Under the pieces are notes generated by a model. The model saw nothing but the letters and a program-made list of their open reading frames with translations, was not told where the DNA came from and ran no database searches. Source: Arbacia lixula (lineage: Eukaryota > Echinodermata > Echinoidea > Arbacioida > Arbaciidae). Taken from it: DNA of 64,000 nt. Positions within the stretch are counted from its first letter, which is position 1, and each line of letters begins with the position of its first letter. Below are positions 48,533 through 57,258 of this stretch, one piece after another. A program made the position numbers and the translations under genes. The stretch covers positions 5,053,965 through 5,117,964 of the forward strand of contig OZ022597.1 of assembly GCA_963669155.1 (NCBI GenBank), in the 5' to 3' direction.

Positions 48533-51500
48533 TACAGAAAGAGAGAGAGAGAGAGATTGGGGAGGGGGTTATGGAGAGAAGAGAGTGGGATGAGGAAGAG
48601 AGAGAGTGAGAGAGAAAAAAAAGATAGGAAGGCAAGAGATAGGCTCTATGTACAGCATATGTCATGTACTTGGATTGTCCATCCATGCTTCTGTCTGGAT
48701 ATTCTTGACAGAATAACAAAAATCAGATTTGACTGGATTTCATCAAATTTGGTGCAATGATAAAAACAAAAAACAAAATAACTGATTAGATTTGGGGTTA
48801 GAAGGGCCAAATGTCAAATGTTGAAATCTCACTGCATACAAAATAAGTCAAGAACTTAACATCAACAAACTTGGAACAGTGATATGACTAAACAACTATA
48901 TTCTTGGGTCATATCGGTTAAAGGTGAAGGAAAATCTTCATTAAGTTGCGTATTACGGACCAACTATTGACCTCAGTTGATACATGATAGACAGAAAGCA
49001 AGCATGAACAAGAGGATTTCATTATTAAGGACAATGACTGTGTTGCTGCATTATTTCTGCAGGAGGGCAGAGGTACAGCTGAGTGTGTCTTATTTCTTTA
49101 GATCTTTAAATGACACTTTCAATCATGATTTAAACCAAGTCGAATCAAATCGAATTATTTTTCTTGTTTCTCTTTGACCTTCTTTGATCTCTACTCTTTT
49201 TCCTGCCTTGTGTCTCCTAATTTTCTACCTGATCCAACCACCCCTCCCATCCCTTTCCCCTATCTTTCTTCATTCCCTTCCAATCTCTTGTGCCAATCTT
49301 TTTGATCCTCCCCTTTTTCTTATTTTACTCCTTTTTTCTTCTTTATTTTTTCTGTACCCCATTTCTTTTGTTGCCACTTCTCTTTTCCCTCTTTCCCTCC
49401 ATATTTTCCTCCTTCCTTGTTCTCCCCTTTTGCTCCCTCCTCTTCTTCCTCCATCTTCTGATCATTTGTCCCTCCCCATCTTCCACCTACATGTACTCGC
49501 TCTCCTCTCCTATTCCTCCCTATCCTTCTTCTTTCTTTTCATACTGCTCATTTGCCCCTTCTGCCCTTCTTCTCCCCCTCTCCTCCCCACTTTCCTCCTC
49601 TCCTCCTCACTGCCCATCTTCCCATCACTCATACTGTTCACTTACCTCATATCTTCTCCTCATCCCTACCCCCTGTCCCTCATCTCCACCCCTCCCTCTC
49701 TCTCCTTCTTCACCCTCTTCTTCTTCTCTTCTTTCCCTCTGCCCATCTTATATCTGCCTCTCCTCACCTTTTCCTCCTTTCCCTTTCATCTCCCCCTTCC
49801 CCTCTTTCCTCCACTCTCACCTGCTTTCACTTCTCCCCTTCCTCCTCCCTGACCATCTACCCCTCACCTTGCTGTCCTGCTCATCCTGTCTCTCTCCCAG
49901 GTGTGTGGGCTCAGGACCTCATCTATCTGCTCCTGCAGGGGGGCAACCTCCGGGAGACCAGCATCACCCTGGAGACGGTGGAGGATGCCATCCCATTCTT
50001 GGAGGGGCCCAGCCCAGGGCTGGAGACCATCAAGAGCCTGCCGTCCCCTCGCTACATCAAGTCCCACCTGCCATTCCAGCTGCTCCCTCAGGGAGTTCAG
50101 GACAAACAGTGCAAGGTCAGTAGAAACCGCAGGGTTTAACCCATATGGGATCAAGCATAATGGTGTGAGGCTACAACTTTTGATTTCAAGTTTTACAAAT
50201 AATAAAAGATGCATCAAATGAAACAACTCAAATTTCTCTTCAAGATGAATTCATTTCTGTGAATTGGTGATATGTATCACCTATGTAATGATAGGAAACC
50301 ACAGATGAAATGATCACTAAATGTGAAACTGGTGACCCATTTGAATTGTTAAAAAGTATTAAAAACAATGACCATCTTCTGAAGATATGAAAGCAGTCCA
50401 ATTACTAGTCCAAATGAAAAGAGAAAATCTCTTCTTTTAACATAAATGATATTAGAGATTAAGATAAAGAATGGGTTTATCTGACATAAATGATCAATGT
50501 AATCTTTCCATCTCTTCCATTGTTAGCCTCTCTTTCTACTCTGCCTACAGTATAATGCCTTACAGTGTACTTGTTACTTCATTGCAGCCTTTGGCCACGG
50601 AACTTGATGTCCAGACTGGCACTATTGCCATGCAAAACTACTACTTAGTAACAGAAAATTATTGTTCTATCTTGACTTTTTAGATCACCTACATAGGAAA
50701 CCTAAGAAAAAGATGTGCTACCTTTACAACTTAGTCCCAAAATTTTAGGTCTTCACTGAAGTGCTATATTGACATGGAAAACATAAATTTACTGAATGAA
50801 AATTTAGGCTTTTTTTTTTTTAACTTTCCAGGTTATCTATGTTGCCAGAAACTCCAAGGAAATGATGTCGTTCTTTTATGACTTGGCCTCAAAATGTCTT
50901 AACCGTAGCACTTTTTTCATGTAAAACTTTAATTTCCTGACAGAAAATAATGGTTTTGTCTGGACTTTTCAGATCATATCTATTGCTAAGAATGTGATGT
51001 CCTCCTTGTACAAGTTGGCCTCAAAACTCAAGACCTCAACTGAAGGGCTATATTGAAATTAAGAATGTAAATTTACGACAGAAAATGATGGTTTTGTCTT
51101 GACTTTTCAGATCATCTACGTTGCTAGGAATCCTAAGGATGTGATGTGTTCCTTCTATGACTTCCACCGAACCGTCCGCATGGTGCACTACAAGGGCACG
51201 TTCAACCAGTTCTTCTACCGATTCATCAACAACAAATGTGAGTCTCATTGCTTCATGGTTTCACCCAGACCAGGACCCCATTGCATAAAACTTACCATTA
51301 ATGGTAACTACCATGGTAACACCACTTGAGAGCCAATCAAATTCAAGGTTATCTTAATTGATAACAAAGGTACCTTTAATGGTAACTCTGTCATCAATGG
51401 TAACTACCATGATAACACCACTTGAGAGCCAATCAAATTCAAGGTTATCTTAATTGATAACAAAGGTACCTTTAATGGTAACTCTGTCATCAATGGTAAC

Positions 51501-53561
51501 TACCATGATAACACCACTTGAGAGCCAATCAAATTCAAGGTTATCTTAATTGATAACAAAGGTACATTTCATGGTAACTCTGTCATCAATGGTAACTACC
51601 TTGGTAACACCACTTGAGAGCCAATCAAATTCAAGGTTTCCATAGAAGTTGCCTTTGATAGCAAAGGTACCATCAATGGTAAAATTTTATGCAACAGGGC
51701 CCAGGTGACAACTACAAAAAAGCTACAAAAAAGGTCAGCCATGCTCGTGACCCGCAATCCTTAACACTTATATAACCCCTTATCGTTAAGCGAAGTGGTA
51801 TTGTTACTGTTTCTATTTCATTCAAGTATCTATCATTCAATTGTGACTTCATTTTCAATACATAAATTCTGAATTATATTTGCATGAGGACAGAAGAGAT
51901 GTACAGTGTGAACAAAGTTGAAGAATTAAGTTTTGTGACTTGCATAATTGAACACATCATCCGGAAATTGTCTACTTTTACTAATTTGAGACAAGGAGGA
52001 AATAATAGTGAAATTACTTAATCTAATATTAACCTTTTCTTATGTCATCATCAGCTACTTTCCTAAGTACAAAATACACTCACATATTTTATTCCTCTAT
52101 TTGTGTTAAATTTATGATTTCATTGTCCACAATAATCAAATAGAAATTTTCCTTCCACCATCTTTATAATGTATAGAAGAACATTGTGTACATGGACATA
52201 TACCTACACATAAGGTATATACAGTATAACCATATTAAAAAAATATAGTAATCATAATTATCTCAACTGAGTATTTTGAGAATTATGTTCACCATTTTCT
52301 CTTCAAATTTTGATATTCTAATAATTTAATTATAAAAATCTGGGATAAATACTGAACTGATTTTGTTGGTGAAAAAAAGTGATGATACATGTGTATCAGG
52401 GCCCCCAGAAAGGAAGTACCTTACACACTGTCAGGGCTACCCTGGATAAGGAAAACTCAATAAATAAAATATCAATCTATATTCTAATCGTTATTCATCA
52501 TGCAAAAGCATGGCTCTCTATCTGTTTTTGTTGTGCAATGTTTGATCGCTGAAGTGGGTTACGGCTCGTACTTTGATCATGTGCTGACGTTGTTGTGCAA
52601 TGTTTGATTGCTGCAGTGGGTTATGGCTCGTACTTTGATCATGTGCTGACATTCTGGAAACAGCGACATCATGAGAACATCCTGCTCTTGAAGTATGAGG
52701 ATATCAAGAAGGTAAGTTACAAGAGAGATTAACTTGTCTAATAATGTTTTGATGTGCAATAATAGTACCTTGATAGCATAAATTGCACACATGATAGCAA
52801 GAAAGCAAGTTAAATATTTGTGTCACCAGGATACGATTGTAACATGCCTCTCAATTCAGTCTGTAGGCTGTGATAGGGACACATTCCTATAGAGTTCCAC
52901 CCTTAATATTGTCAAGACAGCTGATTCTAAACCATGTGGGTAGAGCAAACATTTGTAATCATAGCGGGAACTTTCAATGGGAGTGCCTGACACTAGCCTG
53001 CTAGACAGTGAAACTCTCACCCAAGTGAAATTGTTTAGAACCAGAAGCATAAAAATAGTATGACAACACCACTTGGTTACACTATACCATTAAAAAAATA
53101 AGAAACATCAACACTTACTGATGCTATACATGTACAGAGTTTGAAAACACTGGTCCAATTTAATAATCATACATTTCATGAATTCAAAGGGACATCAAGT
53201 CCATGACCTCTGGGGCCGTGGGATTAGGGGGAGGGGGGGGGATATGCAATTCTAAATGTTTAAACTCTATTCATAACTCATGAGGTGTAATTTAAAAATG
53301 ATTTATAATATTTCTGATTGCCTGGCAGGACTTCTCTGCAGCTGTCTTACAAGTGGCTAACTTTCTGGACAAGCCACTTCCAGAGAACGCCATCAAGAAC
53401 ATTGGCAACTACTGGGACGATGAACCCCTCTACAACAGGAAGGGTGAGATTGGTGCTGCTATTTGTTATGTTCAGCCATGATACCCTTGGAAGACAACCT
53501 CCTGCACTAATTACATGTTTGTCCTTTTCTCAGTATTTAGAGGTTGAGAAAGAGAGAGAGA

Positions 53562-53598
<37 letters not shown>

Positions 53599-54118
53599 TA
53601 GAAGGGGTGGGGAAAGAGAAAGAGGGGCATTTTTAGAGCAACACCAATATAAAAGAGGAGAGATAGAAAGAGAGAGACTAAGAAATAGGAAATTAGAAAT
53701 GTGATGTGAGCTTATAGCAACACACAATCAAAAGAGAGAGAAAAAAACAGAACAGAAAGAGGCAGTGATAGATTAGGGAGAGGTAAGAGCAATTGCTCTT
53801 AAGACATAACATCAGAGAGAGAGAAAGAGCGAGGAGGAGGGTGGATAGAAAGACAATTTAAAGAGGATATTAAAATTCTTTATTCTTTAATTGGAGTAAA
53901 TTCCATTTGGATGAAAGCAGTCATATTTTCAATTGATATTTACATCATATTTATGTTTCCATGGGAACAATAATGTCAATAATTTCTGTCTCCCATTTGT
54001 AGAGGACAGAGTTGGTTTCTGGAAGTACTACTTCACAGTCCACATGAACGACAAGATGAACAAGCTTCTTCCAGAGAAGTTCAAAGATGCTGATCTGGAG
54101 TTCGACTACGCCATCTAG
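38426..54118 (+). CDS. Cytosolic sulfotransferase, SULT4A1-like, 6 exons, complete
   Basis: SULT family enzyme; relatives transfer sulfonate from PAPS to small acceptors in the cytosol. Exons: 38426-38603, 49901-50115, 51111-51237, 52617-52711, 53329-53443, 54003-54118. Phases are consistent, giving 281 aa (human SULT4A1 has 284). GVRLPPFCRGK and VRPDDVWILSYPRAG nearly match human SULT4A1. KSHLP (catalytic His115), YVARNPKD with Arg137 and Ser145 for the PAPS 3'-phosphate, LGYGSYFDH, and a dimer motif of KTVE type (KYYFTVHMND) follow. Two oddities: the phosphosulfate loop reads YPRAGVW, one residue shorter than YPKSGT..., and the RKG motif near the C-terminus reads RKE. Vertebrate SULT4A1 is an orphan enzyme with weak or no known activity, so the substrate cannot be stated. 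ATG context aaacATGG is strong. Confidence 0.92.
39182..39231. repeat. Two adjacent hairpins
   Basis: Hairpin 1: CAGCCCGCTCAC-GCA-GTGAGCGGGCTG (39182-39208), a perfect 12-bp stem. Hairpin 2: TTGCACC-gagcatt-GGTGCAA (39211-39231). GC-rich within AT-rich DNA; role unknown. Confidence 0.75.
40176..40309. mobile_element. Dispersed repeat, copy 2, with 19-nt perfect hairpin 10 nt before CTAG
   Basis: GCTCCCGC-TGC-GCGGGAGC at 40277-40295, then 10 nt, then CTAG at 40306-40309. This is the layout of a Helitron 3' end (hairpin, short spacer, CTRR). The element body upstream is short, so a non-autonomous or fragmentary copy is implied. Confidence 0.6.
42360..43180. repeat. CT-rich tract in SULT intron 1
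   Basis: Mixed CT-rich DNA with (CT)n at 42882-42950 and ttctctct variants. Frames in it are artefacts. Confidence 0.9.
43580..43616. repeat. (CT)n microsatellite
   Basis: About 17 uninterrupted tc units within a further CT-rich stretch. Confidence 0.9.
44364..44477. mobile_element. Short MITE, relative of the 21141 element
   Basis: Right end agctttcatgaatatggccccagg; left end ctggggaaatatacatgaaacc with changes. The middle differs from the 21141 copy. Confidence 0.65.
45198..45364. mobile_element. ATGGTAAC fold-back MITE, SULT intron 1
   Basis: Inverted ends aataaaacttaccattaata and atcaatggtaagttttatgc with central ccatggtaa. Same family as 51273. Confidence 0.8.
45701..46057 (+). CDS. 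Orphan exon-like ORF, Crypton/ZMYM-type N-terminal domain
   Basis: Open from 45701 with no ATG. The coding-like part starts about 45815, after gccacag, and reads NGIIFELLNDTELVYLLQES, then ENTKRQLKFGLRIFQEFC and LPWHCMDQLLGKF, stopping at TAG or splicing at TTCTA|gtggtg or nearby. The 'ENTK...' helix followed by '..LL.KFY' resembles the N-terminal domain that precedes DUF3504 in Crypton-derived proteins (ZMYM2, QRICH1, KCTD1 long form). It sits in the sense direction in SULT intron 1. Either a domesticated gene exon or a relic. Confidence 0.35.
   Translation, partial: LKICVRGCKYRATPGAGTAYVHAYTYVRSLCTVRVCHSRVSIKIAHANGIIFELLNDTELVYLLQESERENTKRQLKFGLRIFQEFCAALGDVEFDQLADIDLKSLPWHCMDQLLGKF
46873..47047. 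mobile_element. Fold-back element, ~175 bp, SULT intron 1
   Basis: gacgaaatatcacttcctcggcgatctg...agctatctttcc pairs with ggaaagatagct...cagatcgcctcggaagtgatatttcgtc. Outer aaataatcaac pairs with gttgattattt. Confidence 0.88.
47392..47838. mobile_element. 'agttcaccctgaa' MITE, ~447 bp, best-preserved ends
   Basis: Ends ttaaagggatagttcaccctgaa and gagggtgaactatccctttaa are nearly perfect inverted repeats. This is the best copy for defining the family. Confidence 0.9.
48296..48332. repeat. (GT)n microsatellite
   Basis: Run of gt with a gcgcgc interruption. Confidence 0.85.
48450..48625. repeat. (GA)n microsatellite and purine-rich flank
   Basis: Pure (GA)n at about 48479-48530 with tgtacaga on both sides, followed by impure GA-rich DNA. 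Confidence 0.92.
49160..49900. repeat. ~740-base polypyrimidine tract ending at SULT exon 2 acceptor
   Basis: Almost uninterrupted C/T on the coding strand (ctcctcttcc-type), ending exactly at tctctcccag|exon 2. Long frames across it are artefacts. Confidence 0.93.
49901..50115 (+). CDS. SULT4A1-like exon 2 (residues 60-131)
   Basis: Acceptor tctctcccag follows a ~740-base pyrimidine tract. It encodes VWAQDLIYLLLQGG and SPRYIKSHLPFQLLP with catalytic His115. Donor AAG|gtcagt, phase 0. The exon is markedly GC-richer than its surroundings. Confidence 0.93.
50650..51110 (+). pseudogene. Three decayed tandem copies of SULT exon 3 with their acceptors
   Basis: Exon-like starts at 50684 (tttttag), 50832 (tttccag) and 50973 (ttttcag) precede the true exon at 51111, spaced 148, 141 and 138 bp apart. 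Copy 2 reads VIYVARNSKEMMSFFYD, copy 3 IISIAKN...VMSSLY, copy 1 is frameshifted. Each is preceded by a version of acagaaaatgatggttttgt. They lack usable donors and decay outward. Confidence 0.88.
51111..51237 (+). CDS. SULT4A1-like exon 3 (residues 132-173)
   Basis: Acceptor gacttttcag, donor AAAT|gtgagt, phase 1. IIYVARNPKDVMCSFYDFHR is the 3'-phosphate-binding block (Arg137, Ser145). It is the last, intact member of a ladder of exon copies. Confidence 0.93.
51273..51703. mobile_element. ATGGTAAC fold-back MITE with internal 96-bp tandem expansion, SULT intron 3
   Basis: Ends gaccccattgcataaaactt and ttttatgcaacagggcccagg are inverted. Inside, a 96-bp unit marked by accacttgagagccaatc occurs at 51321, 51417, 51513 and 51609. 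Confidence 0.88.
52528..52589 (+). pseudogene. 62-bp duplicate of SULT exon 4 acceptor region
   Basis: 52528-52589 repeats 52590-52651 almost base for base (ttgttgtgcaatgtttgat..gctg[a/c]agtgggtta[c/t]ggctcg...). An AG survives, but 62 bp is not a codon multiple. Reading from the upstream AG reaches TGA in the second copy, so using it would be unproductive. Confidence 0.9.
52617..52711 (+). CDS. SULT4A1-like exon 4 (residues 174-205)
   Basis: Acceptor attgctgcag, strong donor AAG|gtaagt. LGYGSYFDHVLTFWKQRHHE corresponds to human LGYGSWFEHVQEFWEHR, and LLLKYEDIKK is the family LKYED motif. A 62-bp direct duplicate of its 5' boundary precedes it. Confidence 0.93.
53329..53443 (+). CDS. SULT4A1-like exon 5 (residues 206-243)
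   Basis: Acceptor gcctggcag, donor AAGG|gtgaga, phase 1. DFSAAVLQVANFLDKPLPEN is the conserved helix after LKYED. It ends YNRK, the start of the PAPS-binding C-terminal motif. Confidence 0.92.
53545..53900. repeat. GA-rich tract in SULT intron 5
   Basis: (GA)n at about 53548-53597 and scattered gagagagaaag blocks to about 53850. Confidence 0.9.
54003..54118 (+). CDS. SULT4A1-like exon 6 (residues 244-281, stop TAG)
   Basis: Acceptor catttgtag. EDRVGFWKYYFTVHMNDKMN holds the GxWK and KTVE-type dimerisation motif (K251, T255, V256, with D260 in place of Glu). It ends LEFDYAI, like human LTFDFYL. Confidence 0.93.
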
Positions 54119-54396
54119 ACAGAGCCCCGCCCCTTCTTCCCTACCCTTGTGATCCATGTCCATCATAATCATCTTCATAGATATCCTTTTGCTTGTGCAT
54201 TATGAACTCTGCACATCGGGCAAAACTTAAAATCATCTGGGGTGAATTAAGTTGTGGTAACGTTGGAAGACAATGGTTTTACATTTTGAGATAAATACAC
54301 TTTGTTTTCATATCAGAATCCAGTTGTTAAGCCCAACCTTAATCATTGGGCAATGAGCTTAATCCCCATTACCTGGTAACTGACTGGTATGTGAAT

Positions 54397-54402
54397 AATA
54401 AA
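54397..54402 (+). terminator. Candidate poly(A) signal of the sulfotransferase gene
   Basis: AATAAA about 280 bases after the stop codon, the first one downstream. Confidence 0.5.
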
Positions 54403-56286
54403 GTGGTTTGTGGCGATCAACCTGTGTAGTTTACACTAAGCTGTTCATACACTGTATAGTATCCAATTGACTGACTGGTATGTGAATAATTAGATGACTC
54501 CAAGGAATTCATTGTCAAATCACATAACATGATGCTTGCTTAAATTGAAAAACATGTTGCGTGTAACATTACTTGACTTACAGTAAGATCCAAGGCATTG
54601 ATATGACATAAGTATTCAATTAATGAAAGCGTTGAATTCCTGACTAGCATTGTATGACGCACAAAAAATGTAAAAGTCGCAGCATTTTGATTTTAGAATC
54701 GGGTTTTTCATACAATTGTAATACCACATGAAAAATTATTTTCCACTTCAGCACAATGATGTCATACAATTTAATGTTTTTGTTTAGATATTTTGTTTGA
54801 AAAAAATGGCAGAATCTTTCAACCAAAATAATTTCATATAATCATGTTTTTGATTAAGATAAGAAATGCACCAGTAGAAAATAAAACATGCTAGTCTTTC
54901 ATGCTTGTGAAACCAGAAGGGATTTTGTTAAAAAGGATTTTGCCATTTCAAGAACCTCAAGCAACTATAAAATGTTAGAAATGAGGACCAAATGAATGCA
55001 ACTACACCTGGAGAATTACAAATGGATTAAAACCCATCAATCATGTCACCTATACAGTAAGAAGAGATTAATATCAGTTGCAAATTTGATGTGCAATGTT
55101 ATGATTATCGATATCAATAGTAGTCAATTAATATATTACATGTACACTACAGTATATGTGAGGACATGTTCAAAACATACCTGTTGTTAAATGTTGCACT
55201 TGATTGTGATATATCTGTATATATTTGTCATCTGTGTATTCCATATGGTTAATGTGTAATGATGTCTGACAATTTGACTGTAAATGTATCATACGAAGAA
55301 GAGTATTATATATTTATTTATTCCTGCGCAATACGTGTGATGCATCATCCGTGCATGTACATAGGCCTTCTATGCATTGCGTTTGTGTGTGTATGTGAAT
55401 TATATTGTATACTGGTAGCCATTTATCATTTAACCCATGAACTATCAAGGGCCACAGTGTTGGACCAAGACAACATTTAGAGCATTTTTAGGATTCTTAA
55501 ACACATTAAATTTGTAATGCATACTTATTTTGATGATGTTGCGATTTGTAGATTGATAAATCAAGTCAATACACTTTATTAGCGTTTGCCTTTTTAGAAT
55601 ATTGTACTTAAGCTGTTTATCAAAACTCACACATTAAGAATGGTAAAAAGTAACCTGAACTCAAAATTTTCTTCTCCTCAAAACATAATTGTACTGAGAA
55701 TCAATTAGTGAAATTTATATTGAGAATTGTTGCTAAGTTCAATATTAATGTAATTTAATCCCCTCTGATATCAGCATCATGTCTGCATAATTTTTCTATA
55801 TTTCACATCACAGTTCTAAAAAAATAATGATAAAGTTAACATTGTATACAGGAAACAGAAATATTTGAAAGTGGATATAATATGTCAGCCATCTAATGCA
55901 CAAAATGTACATGCATGCACAAATATTTGTAAAGAAATATATATATCTATATTTTTTATTTATGTTCACTAATATAGTACATTTGCAGAGCTTTAACACT
56001 AGTTCAATATCACACTAAGCTGGAGGTGTGTAAGCTGATCTGACAACCTCCTTGAGTAAACAAAGTATCAGGGAATACTCCGATCACTTCTCTCTCAAAA
56101 ATGATAGACTTGAAGTAATTAACTCGCAAATACATAGCAATCACTCAGATATGTCTCTAGTGAACCCCATTATGTGTGAGATAAAAAATGTTTTATTTTG
56201 ATTGTAAAAATCTTTCAAGGCTAGAAGCAAATTGATCATAATACGAATAGGAGAACATCATGCTAGGCATCCTTTTACTACACCTT

Positions 56287-57088
56287 TGGGAGGGTTTTAC
56301 CCCGGGGGGGGGGGCACTCAAATTATATTTTGATGGGGGTGTGCCTCACGAAACCCTGAAATGGGGGTCTAAGGAACTGACTACAACGGTAAAATCCGCG
56401 TAAAATGTGGGGTCTTAGGAACTAAAAATATACCGCCCGGCATTGTGAAAAACAGGGTCTACAGAACGATCCTCGCTGCACATGCGACGCGTTGTGTTTA
56501 CGTCAGGGTTTTCTTGCAGCTCGCTCGGCCGGCGGGTCGGGCGGCCGGGTCGATGTTAAAGCGTAGCAAGCTGCAAGCAAGCGGCGGACATGGGGAACGA
56601 AGGGAGGGGCACAGCGGGGAGGTTAAGGAGCGGAACTTACGCGGAACTTTCGCCATGCGTAGGATATAGAGGATCTAAAGAATGGATATCGGGGTCTCAA
56701 AAAGGGGGTCTTCAAAGCGGCACGTCCCCGTACCACCAATGTATGTGAGTGCCCCCCCCCCCCCGGGGGTTTTACCAAGCTGTTTTTAAGCTACGAACAA
56801 CTTTACGCACGAGTGGTGACCCTTTCTTGTGCTAAATCTGATTCTCAATTATTTTGATTCCCATCAGCTGAAGTTGAAATCTGATCTTTGCATTAGTATT
56901 CTTGTTGTTAACAAGCGTCTGAACACAAAGTATATGATTTGTCAAATTTGATCAGGATTGTTGGAAATTAACTCCTACTGTTTTAAAGCAGGAACAAATG
57001 GTTGTATCTCATTTAGCACAAGAAAGGGTTACCAGTCGTGCATAAAGTTGTTTGTAGCTCAAGAACAGCTTGGTGAAACACCCCCTGG
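56287..57088. mobile_element. MITE split by a later fold-back insertion
   Basis: Outer arms: ttttaccaagctgtttttaa(gctac..) from 56770 to about 56836, paired with atttagcacaagaaaggg...gaacagcttggtgaaac ending near 57088. The left tip (56287-56301) is separated from the rest by the inner element at 56302-56766. Confidence 0.8.
56302..56766. mobile_element. Inner G/C-tipped fold-back insertion, 465 bp
   Basis: Starts ccgggggggggggcactcaa and ends gagtgccccccccccccccgg. It is flanked by a duplicated gggttttacc (56292-56301 and 56767-56776), which fits a 10-bp target-site duplication. The interior is GC-rich and CpG-rich compared with the flanks. Confidence 0.82.
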
Positions 57089-57194
57089 ATTAAGAGGGAC
57101 TAGTATGAGTACACATTATAAATGATGAATATGTTATGAGAAACACATCATGAAGTCAAAGAAATGTATTGTGCCATTTAGGCTTGGGACAGTC

Positions 57195-57196
<2 letters not shown>

Positions 57197-57225
<29 letters not shown>

Positions 57226-57258
57226 CATACACACATACATACATACATACATACATAA
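57197..57258. repeat. (CATA)n tetranucleotide microsatellite
   Basis: About 15 cata units with one caca variant. Confidence 0.95.

Larger units (their letters stand above)
38604..49900 (+). other. SULT intron 1 (11.3 kb)
   Basis: Holds the Helitron-like repeat at 40176, CT tracts, MITEs at 44364, 45198, 46873 and 47392, the Crypton-like ORF at 45701, GA/GT microsatellites and the terminal polypyrimidine tract. A tacatgtacat-rich stretch lies at 40430-40760. Confidence 0.8.

Noticed and set aside
48201-48719. 172-codon minus-strand frame
   Set aside because: Built on (GA)n and (GT)n repeats.
49184-50139. 195-277-codon Pro/Leu/Ser frames
   Set aside because: Read through the polypyrimidine tract; only the part from 49901 in the exon 2 frame is coding.
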